From Pseudomonas frederiksbergensis (GTDB lineage: Bacteria > Pseudomonadota > Gammaproteobacteria > Pseudomonadales > Pseudomonadaceae), in assembly GCF_003732665.1 (NCBI RefSeq), contig NZ_MOBP01000023.1, positions 248,001 through 312,000 on the forward strand: a stretch of DNA of 64,000 bases. The letters are read 5' to 3'. This document shows, in pieces, positions 8,478 through 17,280 of this stretch. Numbering within the stretch: position 1 is the stretch's first letter; every line of letters begins with the position of its first letter. The notes under the pieces were generated by a model that saw nothing but the letters and a program-made list of their open reading frames with translations, was not told where the DNA came from and searched no databases. Position numbers and translations under genes: made by a program.

Positions 8478-9869
8478 ATGTGGGTTCCCCAGCTAAGCGA
8501 GTTCAGCCAGCCGATGTATTTGTCGATTGCCGATGCGTTGGCGCGCGATATCAGCAACGGCGTGTTGAACGAAGGTGATCGCCTGCCGACCTTGCGGGAG
8601 CTGGCCACGACCCTGAATGTCACGCCGGGCACCATCAGCCGCGCCTACAGCGAAGCCCATCGCCGGCGTCTGGTGCAGGGCGAAGTGGGGCGCGGCACGT
8701 ATGTGCTGAATCAAAAGCAACTGGAATTGCCGGCGAGCAACAGCGCCGCCGCGCCGCTGAACCTGGGGCAGTCGGAACTGCTCGACCTTTCAATCATCAA
8801 GCCCTACAGCGAAACCCTGGAATACTGGTTGCGCGGTGCCCTGGTAGGCATGGCCAAGAGCACCGATTTCGCCCGCGCCCTGGATTACGCGCCGGACGGC
8901 GGTCATCCGGCGCATCGCGAGGCGGGGGCGCAGTGGTTGCGTCATTCGTTGCCCGACGCGCAATGGCAGCAAGTGGTGATCACCGCCGGCGCCCAGCATG
9001 GCTTGATGGTGGCGATGAGTGCGTTGACCAACGCTGGCGACCTGGTGCTCTGCGAAGAGCTTTGCTACCCCGGCATCATTTCCCTGGCCCATGGCCTGGA
9101 GCGGCGCCTGCGGGGCGTGCCGATGGACGACGAAGGGATCATTCCCGAAGCGCTGCGCGAACTGTGCCTGCGGGAAAAACCGGCGATGCTGGTGTGCGTG
9201 GCGACCTGCCAGAACCCGACGGCGGCGATCATGTCGCAAAAACGCCGGGCGCAAATCGCCGCACTGGCCGAAGAATTCGACTTCATCATCCTCGACGACG
9301 ACATCTATGGCTTTCTTGCCACCGACCCGTCGATCAAGCCGTTGTCGGCGTTTGCCCCGGACCGTTCGGTGTACCTGACCAGCCTGTCGAAGTCGGTGAT
9401 GCCGGCGCTGCGTGTCGGCTACATCTATAGCCCGCCGAAACTGCTGTCGCGCCTGACCTCGATGGTGCGCAGCAGCGTGTGGATGCCATCGCCGCTGACC
9501 GCGCAACTGGCGAGCAATGTGATCACCGAAGGCCTGGACAAGAAACTGATCCGCATCCAGCGCAACGAAGCGGCGGGACGGCAGGCGATTGCCCAGGAAA
9601 TCTTTGCCAATTTCGAACTCAAGACCCAGCCGTATTCCTACCACGTGTGGCTGACCCTGCCCGAACCGTGGACCAGCGATGAATTCACCATGCTCGCCCG
9701 GGCCAATGGTGTGCTGGTGCTCAGTGGCACCCAGTTCCAGGCTGAGCGTTCGGGGATTACTCGTTGCGTGAGGCTGGTGCTGATGTCGCCCACCAGCCAG
9801 GACGAATTGCGTTTTGCCCTGACCAAACTCGCCAGCCTGATCGATTCCGATCCGCGACGGTATTACTGA
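8478..9869 (+). CDS. MocR-type (GntR-HTH plus aminotransferase fold) transcriptional regulator
   Basis: 463 residues. Residues 1-75 form a GntR winged helix (DRLPTLRELATTLNVTPGTISRAY). The remainder is a class I aminotransferase-like domain with LVCVATCQNPTAA and the PLP-lysine segment SLSKSVMPALRVGYI (Lys305). MocR proteins use PLP and an amino-acid-derived ligand as sensors. The gene is divergent from the BenE-oxidase-Rid-lyase-SHMT operon and is probably its activator and an autorepressor. The ATG at 8478 begins the conserved HTH arm; the ATG at 8461 is out of frame. Confidence 0.92.
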   Translation: MWVPQLSEFSQPMYLSIADALARDISNGVLNEGDRLPTLRELATTLNVTPGTISRAYSEAHRRRLVQGEVGRGTYVLNQKQLELPASNSAAAPLNLGQSELLDLSIIKPYSETLEYWLRGALVGMAKSTDFARALDYAPDGGHPAHREAGAQWLRHSLPDAQWQQVVITAGAQHGLMVAMSALTNAGDLVLCEELCYPGIISLAHGLERRLRGVPMDDEGIIPEALRELCLREKPAMLVCVATCQNPTAAIMSQKRRAQIAALAEEFDFIILDDDIYGFLATDPSIKPLSAFAPDRSVYLTSLSKSVMPALRVGYIYSPPKLLSRLTSMVRSSVWMPSPLTAQLASNVITEGLDKKLIRIQRNEAAGRQAIAQEIFANFELKTQPYSYHVWLTLPEPWTSDEFTMLARANGVLVLSGTQFQAERSGITRCVRLVLMSPTSQDELRFALTKLASLIDSDPRRYY

Positions 9870-9881
9870 GCCGCGCCGTCC

Positions 9882-9977
9882 CCCGTAGGAGCAAAGCTTG
9901 CTCGCGATAGCGGTGTATCAATCAACATCCATGCTGAATGTTAAGCCGCCATCGCGAGCAAGCTTTGCTCCTACGGG
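9882..9977. repeat. REPIN
   Basis: Inverted pair with arms CCCGTAGGAGCAAAGCTTGC and complement, lying just after the MocR gene. It may double as the 3' end structure of that transcript. Confidence 0.9.
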
Positions 9978-10077
9978 TGTTGGTGGTTGACCTACAGTTA
10001 ACGGAGCGCTTCCACCCAACCAAACCCTCGGCTAAGGTGCGCGGCTTCTTTATTCTTTCTTCGCGCAAAGGCCCGGC

Positions 10078-10308
10078 ATGACCGAACAGAACACCAACCC
10101 GCTGCACGGCGTGACCCTGGAACAAATCCTCAACGCCCTGGTTGAACACTACGAGTGGGCGGGGCTGGCCGAGCGCATCGATATTCGTTGTTTCAAGAGT
10201 GACCCGAGCATCAAGTCGAGCCTGACCTTCCTGCGCAAAACCCCGTGGGCGCGGGAGAAGGTCGAACGGCTGTACGTGAAGTTGATGCGTACCAAGCGTC
10301 CGCTCTGA
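10078..10308 (+). CDS. VF530 family (DUF2132) small DNA-binding protein
   Basis: 76 residues with the family core LHGVTLEQILNALVEHYEW and IDIRCFKSDPSIKSSLTFLR, ending in KTPWAREKVE. VF530 proteins are short helical proteins described as DNA-binding; the cellular role is not defined. A membrane protein gene follows after 2 bp, so the two are probably cotranscribed. Confidence 0.88.
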   Translation: MTEQNTNPLHGVTLEQILNALVEHYEWAGLAERIDIRCFKSDPSIKSSLTFLRKTPWAREKVERLYVKLMRTKRPL

Positions 10309-10310
10309 TC

Positions 10311-10955
10311 ATGCCGATCTCTTCTGCCCCTAGGCGCCGTTTTGTTGCCATGGCGGCGGTGCTGGGCTGGGTCGGTTTGACGGTTCAGATGTACCTGATT
10401 CTCGGCACCCGCTGGGAGATCGGCGCCAGCCTGCTCGGTGGGCTGGTGAGTTTCTTCAGCTTCTTTACCGTGCTGACCAACACCTTGGTAGCCGTAGTGC
10501 TGACCTGCGAACTGACCTCCCGGGAATCGGCGGCGCGCCGCTGGTTTTTGCGACCGTCAGTAAGCAGCGGCATCACCGTGAGCATTGTCGTGGTCGGGCT
10601 CGCGTACAGCCTGCTGTTGCGCCATCTGTGGCACCCCGAAGGCTGGCAATTGCTCGCCGACGAATTGCTGCACGACATCATGCCGCTGCTGTACCTGGTT
10701 TATTGGTGGTGCTGCGTGCCCAAAGGCACGTTGCGCTGGCGGCATATCGGCTGGTGGGTGATTTACCCGCTGGTGTACTTCGCCTATGTGCTGCTGCGCG
10801 GGCATGTGCTGAGTGCTTATCCGTATCCGTTCATTGATGTGGCGGCGCTGGGTTATCCACAGGTGTTTCTCAATGCCGGGGGGATATTGGCGGGGTTTGT
10901 CGCGATGGCGGTGTTGGTGGTTGGGCTGGATCGCTGGCGAAAACCAAGTTTGTAA
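10311..10955 (+). CDS. Pr6Pr family integral membrane protein
   Basis: 214 residues with six predicted membrane helices and conserved features of the FAR-17a/AIG1-like Pr6Pr group: a FFSFFTVLTN segment early, LLHDIMPLLYLVYW in the middle and PLVYFAYVLLRG later. A longer frame starts at 10245 but overlaps the VF530 gene, so the ATG at 10311 is preferred. The function is unknown. Confidence 0.85.
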   Translation: MPISSAPRRRFVAMAAVLGWVGLTVQMYLILGTRWEIGASLLGGLVSFFSFFTVLTNTLVAVVLTCELTSRESAARRWFLRPSVSSGITVSIVVVGLAYSLLLRHLWHPEGWQLLADELLHDIMPLLYLVYWWCCVPKGTLRWRHIGWWVIYPLVYFAYVLLRGHVLSAYPYPFIDVAALGYPQVFLNAGGILAGFVAMAVLVVGLDRWRKPSL

Positions 10956-10971
10956 ACGCCACAATTCCAAA

Positions 10972-11060
10972 TGTGGGAGCGGGCTTGCTCGCGAATGCGG
11001 TGTATCAGTCACATCAATGCTTAATGACACACCGCCTTCGCGAGCAAGCCCGCTCCCACA
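10972..11060. repeat. REPIN
   Basis: Inverted REP pair of the TGTGGGAGCGGGCTTGCTCG subtype in the gap between convergent genes. Confidence 0.9.
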
Positions 11061-11077
11061 GGGGATTTGCGTTGGGG

Positions 11078-11866
11078 TTATTCCTCGTCGCTGCCATCCA
11101 GCCGCCAGTAGCCTACGGCTTTGACGAACTGCTCATTCAGCCCATGCTCATCGAGCAGCACCCGACGAATTTGCCGCGACACCTTGGTCTCGGTCGCCAC
11201 CCACGCATACAGATTGCCGCTCGGCACCTGCAACTCTTTTACGGTGTTCAGCAGGTTGTTCTGGCCGCCATCGCGCAACACCCAAATCACATTCACCTGC
11301 GCAGGGCTTTGCAGTTTCTGCTGTTCACTACCGTTTTCCACTTCGATGATGACCAAGGCGCGGCGGTTGGCCGCCAGGCCTTCCAGGCGTCGGGCGATGG
11401 CGGGCAGGGCGGTTTCGTCGCCGATCAGCAGGTAGCTGTCGAAGATGTCCGGCACGATCATCGAACCCCGTGGCCCGCCGATGTGCAGGAACTGGCCGGG
11501 CTGTGCTTGCTCGGCCCAGGTCGAGGCAGGGCCGTCGCCGTGCAGGACGAAATCGATGTCCAGCTCAAGCGTGTCCAGGTCATAGCGACGGGGCGTGTAG
11601 TCGCGCATGGGGGGCAGGGGTTGATCGGTTTTGCCGGCGCCCAGTACTAATGTTTCCAGCGCGGCCGTTTCTGCGGCGTTCTGTGGGAAAAGCAGTTTGA
11701 CGTGATCATCCGTACCCAGGCTGACGAAGCCCGCCAACTCGGGCCCGCCCAAGGTAATGCGGCGCATGCGTGGGGTCAGGTCGACCACTCGCAACACTTT
11801 CAGGCGACGGCGTTTGATCTCGTGCGTCACACGGTGGATGGTCTGGTTTTCAAAAACGACATTCAT
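11078..11866 (-). CDS. Siderophore-interacting FAD protein, ferric-siderophore reductase (YqjH-like)
   Basis: 262 residues. The N-terminal FAD-binding barrel carries MRDYTPRRYD and LDIDFVLHGDGPASTWA, and the C-terminal SIP domain carries LIGDETALPAIARRLE and a YAWVATETKVSR nucleotide motif. These enzymes reduce ferric siderophores or chelates with NAD(P)H in the cytoplasm and release iron. The start overlaps the upstream PadR gene by 4 bp. The PadR-SIP pairing matches YqjI-YqjH of E. coli, in which the regulator represses the reductase. Confidence 0.9.
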   Translation of the reverse strand: MNVVFENQTIHRVTHEIKRRRLKVLRVVDLTPRMRRITLGGPELAGFVSLGTDDHVKLLFPQNAAETAALETLVLGAGKTDQPLPPMRDYTPRRYDLDTLELDIDFVLHGDGPASTWAEQAQPGQFLHIGGPRGSMIVPDIFDSYLLIGDETALPAIARRLEGLAANRRALVIIEVENGSEQQKLQSPAQVNVIWVLRDGGQNNLLNTVKELQVPSGNLYAWVATETKVSRQIRRVLLDEHGLNEQFVKAVGYWRLDGSDEE

Positions 11867-12435
11867 TCGGCGTTCTCCTGTGCGGCTTGAACGGCAGGGC
11901 CGTCGACGATGGCTTTGGCAGTGTTGTTGAGCAGGGCGGCGACGCGGATGATTTCTTCCGGGCTCCAGCGTCCGTGGTGCAGTTGCAGGGCATGACGCAG
12001 GTTGTGCACCGCTTCGTGGATTTCTGCCGGGCGATCATGGCCGCGCAGTGAACGTTTGCTCACATCGACGCGCATCCGTACGCCTTCCAGGGCAATCGCC
12101 TGGTCGCCCAGGGATTGGCGTCCGGCGTCGGTCACGTTGTAGCGTTTTTTCCCGCCCTCGGCATCGCCGGTGATCATTTCGCTTTCTTCGAGGAAGGTCA
12201 GGGTCGGGTAAATCACCCCGGGGCTGGGGCTGTAGGCGCCGTCGAACATGCCTTCGATCTGGCGGATCAGGTCATAGCCGTGACACGGCTGTTCGGCGAT
12301 CAACGCCAACAGCAGCAATTTCAGATCACCTGGGGCGAACACCCGTGGGCCGCGTCCACCGCGTTCGCGGCCAGGGCGTTTCTCAAAGCCGTCGCGGCCG
12401 TCACCGTGTTCGCGGTGGGAATGATGGTCTCTCAT
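11863..12435 (-). CDS. PadR-family repressor with His-rich N-terminus (YqjI-like)
   Basis: 190 residues. A histidine- and arginine-rich tail (MRDHHSHREHGD) is followed by a PadR winged helix (LLLALIAEQPCHGYDLIRQIE, SPGVIYPTLTFLEESEMI) and a helical dimerisation region. The His-rich tail resembles the nickel-binding N-terminus of E. coli YqjI, which links metal status to the adjacent reductase. It is translationally coupled to the reductase. A palindrome 36 bp upstream of the start is a likely operator. Confidence 0.88.
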   Translation of the reverse strand: MRDHHSHREHGDGRDGFEKRPGRERGGRGPRVFAPGDLKLLLLALIAEQPCHGYDLIRQIEGMFDGAYSPSPGVIYPTLTFLEESEMITGDAEGGKKRYNVTDAGRQSLGDQAIALEGVRMRVDVSKRSLRGHDRPAEIHEAVHNLRHALQLHHGRWSPEEIIRVAALLNNTAKAIVDGPAVQAAQENAE

Positions 12436-12467
12436 TTTTTCAGTTCTCTCGTCATGTTTAGATACAA

Positions 12468-12485
12468 CTTAAGATATATCTTTAG
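12468..12485. promoter_or_regulatory. Candidate PadR operator palindrome
   Basis: The 18-bp sequence CTTAAGATATATCTTTAG is a palindrome with one mismatched pair. It lies just upstream of the PadR start, where autorepression would require it. Confidence 0.55.
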
Positions 12486-12851
12486 GCGATGGCAAGGCCT
12501 TTTCCGAGAGACGTTTCCGTGCGCCGACGAACGGCGCCAGGCTGGTGAGTCAGTCCCGGCATCGTCAAATCGATTTTTCGCTTGCGTAAGCCCGGATAAC
12601 TTTAAAGTTAAAGTTATCACTCTATTAATTCATCGGTTTATAGTCTGGAAGTTGTCAGGGGGCCGTATATATTGGGTAAACGGCTGTGTGGTTTTTTGAA
12701 TAAAACTGTCTGTAGGTAAGTGCTGACAGCTACCCATCAATAATTGCCTTTTTTGTTCTTTTTTCTGGCCTGTTGCGAAGGCATCTAACTACATGTTCGT
12801 CGGAAGTTACTTGCTTACTTTCCGAGGGCGGTGGTGGATCATTCCCTGGCG

Positions 12852-12888
12852 TTGAAAGTTCAAACCCCAACAGGATTTGAACTTTCAA
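12852..12888 (+). promoter_or_regulatory. Perfect 13-bp inverted repeat upstream of the pilin gene
   Basis: TTGAAAGTTCAAA at 12852-12864 and its exact complement TTTGAACTTTCAA at 12876-12888 surround an 11-nt loop. The element ends 34 bp before the pilin ATG, so it is either an operator or a leader hairpin. Confidence 0.5.
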
Positions 12889-12922
12889 TGAGCCACTTAA
12901 TTGACAAGACAGGTACTTAAAG

Positions 12923-13417
12923 ATGTTCAAGAAAATGACTGTTGCTGCACCACTGGCTTTGCTGGCGCTGACCTCTTCCATGGCATTCGCCGCTGGTGAA
13001 GCGCGTCACTCGATCAACATTGTCGCCCACGTACCGACCAATGGTTTCTACGTGGTGCCTGTCGATCCTGACCTGGTCAACAAGGATCAGCGCATGGATT
13101 TCAGCCCAAGCAGCGGCACCATGGATGAAGTCCACGGCTTCTTTGATGTGCGCAACAACAACGGTTCGGTACACGCCAGTGTCGTGACCGCTCCGAAGCT
13201 GATGGCCGGTGCCAGCAGCATCGATCTGAAAGTTGAAATCAATGGCAAGGAACTGACCACCACCCCGCAATTGGTGGTGGGCGAAACCGAGTCCGACGTT
13301 AACTATCGCGCGCCACTGCGTATCAGCGCCAAGGGTACGACTTTCCAACCCGGCGATTACACCGGTGTGGTGGCGATGATGTTTGATGCCGTCCCTCCAG
13401 TTGGCGGAAGCCGCTAA
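12923..13417 (+). CDS. CS1/CFA-I type fimbrial major subunit
   Basis: 164-residue pilin of the alternate chaperone-usher pathway. A signal peptide ends at SSMAFAAGE, and the mature chain has the class features ARHSINIVAHVPTNGFYVVP near its start and PGDYTGVVAMMFDAVPP at its end. Subunits polymerise by donor-strand exchange. The gene is first in an operon with usher, tip adhesin and chaperone. A strong hairpin follows it, which would allow more pilin than usher to be made. Confidence 0.92.
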   Translation: MFKKMTVAAPLALLALTSSMAFAAGEARHSINIVAHVPTNGFYVVPVDPDLVNKDQRMDFSPSSGTMDEVHGFFDVRNNNGSVHASVVTAPKLMAGASSIDLKVEINGKELTTTPQLVVGETESDVNYRAPLRISAKGTTFQPGDYTGVVAMMFDAVPPVGGSR

Positions 13418-13438
13418 CTTACCCTTACTTGGCATCAA

Positions 13439-13470
13439 CCGACGGGCAGATAACTTTGTTTGCCCGTCGG
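13439..13470 (+). terminator. Intraoperonic hairpin between pilin and usher genes
   Basis: A perfect 10-bp GC-rich stem (CCGACGGGCA / TGCCCGTCGG) with a 12-nt loop stands 22 bp after the pilin stop. There is no strong U-tract, so partial termination or 3'-end protection is more likely than full termination. Confidence 0.55.
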
Positions 13471-13503
13471 ATTTCCACTGGTTTGTAATCTGAGTACGTG
13501 TTC

Positions 13504-16026
13504 ATGTTCCCGATGACTCCCATCGCGGCGGCACTTGCGCTGTTGTTTTGTGCCAGCGCGGTCGCGGCTCCGGTTTCCGCCGGTACGACACCGAGAAGTC
13601 TGCTGGCCCAGGCCAAAGGCCTGCCGGCGGAATTCGAGGAGCACTTTTTTGATGTGCCGCTGGCGGTTCGCGTGGAACTCGATCAGCAACCCCTGGGGGA
13701 GGCGATGATCGTGTTGTCCCGCGATGACCGCATCACCCTGCTCGAATTTACCGACACCCGCGACAGCCGCTTCAGCGCCGCGGAACGTGAAACCTGGGCG
13801 AGCTATCTCAAACCGGGAGTGCCCTTGGGCGATTGCACCCGACAATGCCCCGAGCAACTGCTGGCGGTGCACTACAACCTGGAAAATTCGCTGCTGTCGA
13901 TCCTCACTGAAAACGCCGAGCGCGACACCGAGGTCAAGCGTTACTTCGAACAGCCGGAAGGGGGTAGCAGTGGGCTGATGCTGCGCAATCAACTCAACCT
14001 CAACGGTGGTCAGGACCAGGACCTGGGTGGGCGCTTTGGCCTGGAGGCCAGTGGCAGCCTGGGCAGTTGGAGCCAGACGTTCAACATGCAACTGGCCCGT
14101 CTCGGCGGCCCGGATGATCAGCTTTACCACGCGGTTCACGAGCTCTACACCCAGCGCGAATTGCAGGGCAACTTCCTGCGCCTGGGCTATTTCACCCCCA
14201 ATTCCGAAGGGCTGACCCGCCAACCACGCACGTTCGGCAACAGCCCCGATACCACCGTCGGCGTCATGTATGGCAGCTCCGACAGCCTGGCGATCAACAA
14301 CCCGGCGCCCAGCATTTATCCGATTTACGTCACCGCCAATCGCCAGGGCTCGGTGGAGATTTATCGCGACGGCTTGCTGATCAACACCCAATCAGTGCCC
14401 GCCGGCCTGCAAACCCTCGACACCCGGCCATTGCCCGGTGGCATCTATGAAGTGGAAGTGCGACTGATCGAAGACGGCCAGACCACCTCCACCACCCAAG
14501 AGCTGGTCTACAAGCCCAGTAACTGGCGCAACCTCGACGAGCGCTGGCGCTATAACGTGTTTGCCGGCGAAGAAACCAAGCTGTTGAGCAACTGGGACCA
14601 ACAGGCCAGCGGCAGCGCGACGGCCGGGGCGTCGGTCAATTACCTGCTGCATCCGCGGGTCATCCTCGGGCTGTCGGCGCGGCAGATTCGCGAAAAGATG
14701 CAGTACGGCACGTCCATCGACTGGACCCTGGCCAATCACCTCAGCCTGTTCGCCAACGTCTACCAGACCCAGGACCACGGCACCGGCGTTGACCTGCAAA
14801 GTCTCTACAACTACGGCTCCGGCAGTGTGGTGGTCAGCCACAACCGTAGCTGGCTGGACACCACCGACATCTATGATGTGCTGCCCGACGGCACCCGGGT
14901 GCGCCAGCGCAATGTGTTTGTCGGCGAAACCAGCAACTCGTCCCTGGCGATCAACCATCGCCTCAACAGCAAAAGTTCGATCAATGCCCGGGTGTCCCAC
15001 AGTGAGGGCAACGTTGAAGGCGTCGGCCTGGACCTGGGCTGGACACAGCGCACCGTGCTCTGGGGCAGCGATGCCAATTGGCGCTTGTCGCTGTTTGATC
15101 GCCCCGGCAGTTTCAGCAGCGGCGATGATCGCAATCGCGGGGTCGACCTGAGCCTCAACCTGGCCTTGGGCGCGCCCGGCCAGCAAATCACCGGCAGCAT
15201 CGGCTCGCGCACCGCCCGTGAAGGCGGGCGCGATAACAACGCGTCCCTGGGCTGGCGCAAGGATTTGAAGGACCACGTGCTGCAAAACGTCTCGGTCACC
15301 GCCCTCACCGACACCTACGGCGTGGGGATGTCCAGCCTGGCCAGTTTCCGCACCGACGCGGTGCGTGGCGACGGCTTTGTCCAGCGCTCCTCCTACAACA
15401 ATAAATTCACTGGCGGCCTGAACCTGGACAGCACCCTGGCCGTTGGCGGCGAGCAAATGGTCCTGACCAGCCACAGCGACGTGCGCGGCGCGGGGCTGAT
15501 TGTTGACGTGGAATCGGATATCGACGGCATCGCCCTGCGCGCCGATGATTTCAGCGGCGGCAGTGCGGCCCTGCATCCGGGGCGTAATTTCATCCCGATT
15601 ACGGCTTATCAGAACAGCTCGGTGAGTTTCGACTTCGAAGGCAATCACGTGCCCTACGCCAGTATCGAGCCGTCGCGCACGCGCTATCACCTGAACAAGG
15701 GCGGCGTGGAGTACCGCAAGGTGCGGGTGATGCGAACCCTGACGGTGCTCGGTCGCCTGGTCAATGCCCAGGGCCAGCCGCTCAAGGGTCACCACGTGAT
15801 CAACCACGCCAGCCGCGGGGTGACCGAAGTCGACGGCTTCTTCTCCATGGAAATGAACGCCGGTTCACCGACCCTGGAAGTGCGCCAGGGCAACCAGTTG
15901 CTGTGCCAGTTCCGCCTCGACGCCAGCCGTCATCGCAGCGAAAACAACGTGTTGATGATCGGTGACCTGCGGTGCACGCCGGACACCCTGGCCGACGTTA
16001 CGTCGACTGATCAGAAGGCGGGTTAA
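13504..16026 (+). CDS. CS1-pilus outer-membrane usher (CooC/CfaC-like)
   Basis: 840-residue assembly platform and secretion channel for the pilus. The signal peptide is followed by a long beta-rich region with usher segments GSVEIYRDGLLINTQSVPAG and LPGGIYEVEVRLIEDG, a barrel, and a C-terminal carboxypeptidase-like Ig segment (GVTEVDGFFSMEM). CS1-type ushers are about 850 residues long and diverge from FimD ushers. The frame opens at a GTG (13498), but the ATG at 13504 has TGAG at a better distance, so I prefer it. The usher stop lies 5 bp before the tip gene. Confidence 0.9.
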   Translation: MFPMTPIAAALALLFCASAVAAPVSAGTTPRSLLAQAKGLPAEFEEHFFDVPLAVRVELDQQPLGEAMIVLSRDDRITLLEFTDTRDSRFSAAERETWASYLKPGVPLGDCTRQCPEQLLAVHYNLENSLLSILTENAERDTEVKRYFEQPEGGSSGLMLRNQLNLNGGQDQDLGGRFGLEASGSLGSWSQTFNMQLARLGGPDDQLYHAVHELYTQRELQGNFLRLGYFTPNSEGLTRQPRTFGNSPDTTVGVMYGSSDSLAINNPAPSIYPIYVTANRQGSVEIYRDGLLINTQSVPAGLQTLDTRPLPGGIYEVEVRLIEDGQTTSTTQELVYKPSNWRNLDERWRYNVFAGEETKLLSNWDQQASGSATAGASVNYLLHPRVILGLSARQIREKMQYGTSIDWTLANHLSLFANVYQTQDHGTGVDLQSLYNYGSGSVVVSHNRSWLDTTDIYDVLPDGTRVRQRNVFVGETSNSSLAINHRLNSKSSINARVSHSEGNVEGVGLDLGWTQRTVLWGSDANWRLSLFDRPGSFSSGDDRNRGVDLSLNLALGAPGQQITGSIGSRTAREGGRDNNASLGWRKDLKDHVLQNVSVTALTDTYGVGMSSLASFRTDAVRGDGFVQRSSYNNKFTGGLNLDSTLAVGGEQMVLTSHSDVRGAGLIVDVESDIDGIALRADDFSGGSAALHPGRNFIPITAYQNSSVSFDFEGNHVPYASIEPSRTRYHLNKGGVEYRKVRVMRTLTVLGRLVNAQGQPLKGHHVINHASRGVTEVDGFFSMEMNAGSPTLEVRQGNQLLCQFRLDASRHRSENNVLMIGDLRCTPDTLADVTSTDQKAG

Positions 16027-16031
16027 GACCT

Positions 16032-17237
16032 ATGAAATGGTTTATGTATGGGTTGGCACTGGCGCTGGTCGTGCCGTCGGCGCAGGCGTTCAATCAGGAA
16101 ATCAGGGCGCGGTTCACGCCTGATCCGGCGCAGCCGCAACGAAATGTCTTTATCAACCAGACGCCGAACAGTGGTTACTGCGCCACCTATCCGGATGAGT
16201 GCAGGGCGAACGAAACATTCAGCATCCGGGCACCGATCAATTTCGGACCCAGAGGCCCCATCTTCGCCACGACGGGGGTTTCAATCAGAGTCCCGGCGTA
16301 CTGGCGGCAACTGACGGTCACCAACAAGGACACCCTGCACACAGAGATCGTTGAAGTGCGCATCAGCGGTATTGGCTCCAGATACCGCCTCAGTGATACG
16401 GCTGCCAACCTGGCGGGGGTCACCGATAATCTCGAAGGGCACCAGAAGCTCTGGGGCGGGCAGAGTTGGGTTTACGCGCCAACCAACTGTCTGTACAGCG
16501 GCGTCGGTTCCTACACCGCCGATTCGTACCTGTTTTTCTGGAAAACCCCGAGCTCGGGCAACTGCACCAAGGTGACGTCTTTCCGGATTCCGTCGATGTC
16601 TTTCGAGTCACTGGATTTCGCCTATGAACTGCGTACGCCCAATCCGTTGGGTATGTCCGGAGGGCTCTACACCGGTTCGCTCAACTATGTGCTCAACCCG
16701 GGCGCGGATTTCAATATCGGCAACATGCAGCCCACGGACAGCAACCTGACCCTGGACTTCGTCCTCGACGTGCAACACACCCTGAAAGTCGACCTTCCAC
16801 CCGGTGGCAATCAAGTGATTCTTGAACCCTTGGGCGGCTGGCAGGGTTGGCTGGACCGGGGGAGCAAACCCACGGCCCTGTTGCGCGACCAGACGTTCCT
16901 GATCTCGGCGTCATCGCGGTTCACGATGAAGCTGGAGTGTGAGTGGGAGCTGGTCAACGGTTGCGCAATTATCGATCGGCAGACGGGCATCGGCGGGGTG
17001 GTGAATGTCAGCGTCAGCCTGCCCCACGGGCTGGTGAACAGCAGCGGGCACCCGGTCAGCCACATGCCACTCAACCGTACCGAGTCAGCGCCGTTCCAGC
17101 CCGGTTTCTACGTCGATCGCAAGCCGGGCACCCTGCATTTCGAGATGTCGGAACACAGCACCAGCCAAGTGGTCGGGGCCTCCGCCGGCAGGCCCTTCAA
17201 GGGCAACATCACGGTGGTCTGGGATTCGCAAGTGTGA
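16032..17237 (+). CDS. CfaE/CblD-family pilus tip adhesin and initiator (copy 1)
   Basis: 401 residues with a signal peptide ending in SAQAFNQE. The conserved N-terminal adhesin segment includes NVFINQTPNSGYCATYPDEC. The C-terminal pilin-like domain carries PHGLVNSSGHPV and ends PFKGNITVVWDSQV. Tip proteins of this group start pilus assembly and bind receptors. A paralogue lies at 18705-19916 with nearly identical DNA over the domain junction. Confidence 0.9.
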   Translation: MKWFMYGLALALVVPSAQAFNQEIRARFTPDPAQPQRNVFINQTPNSGYCATYPDECRANETFSIRAPINFGPRGPIFATTGVSIRVPAYWRQLTVTNKDTLHTEIVEVRISGIGSRYRLSDTAANLAGVTDNLEGHQKLWGGQSWVYAPTNCLYSGVGSYTADSYLFFWKTPSSGNCTKVTSFRIPSMSFESLDFAYELRTPNPLGMSGGLYTGSLNYVLNPGADFNIGNMQPTDSNLTLDFVLDVQHTLKVDLPPGGNQVILEPLGGWQGWLDRGSKPTALLRDQTFLISASSRFTMKLECEWELVNGCAIIDRQTGIGGVVNVSVSLPHGLVNSSGHPVSHMPLNRTESAPFQPGFYVDRKPGTLHFEMSEHSTSQVVGASAGRPFKGNITVVWDSQV

Positions 17238-17280
17238 CGCTCGGGTGAGCCACTTTTAACTTTTTATGAGGTTCGAAACG

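Larger units (their letters stand above)
12436..12922. other. 487-bp divergent intergenic region (PadR operon and pilus operon promoters)
   Basis: The left end holds the PadR palindrome; the right end holds a large inverted repeat ahead of the pilin gene. The middle is AT-richer than the genome average. Open frames inside it are out of register with any family I recognise, so I call no gene. Confidence 0.6.

Noticed and set aside
12115..12699. 194-residue open frame across the PadR gene and the following gap
   Set aside because: Antisense to the PadR protein and lacking any family resemblance in the gap.
14392..15807. Long open frame antisense to the usher gene
   Set aside because: Composition-driven shadow; the usher on the plus strand is well supported.
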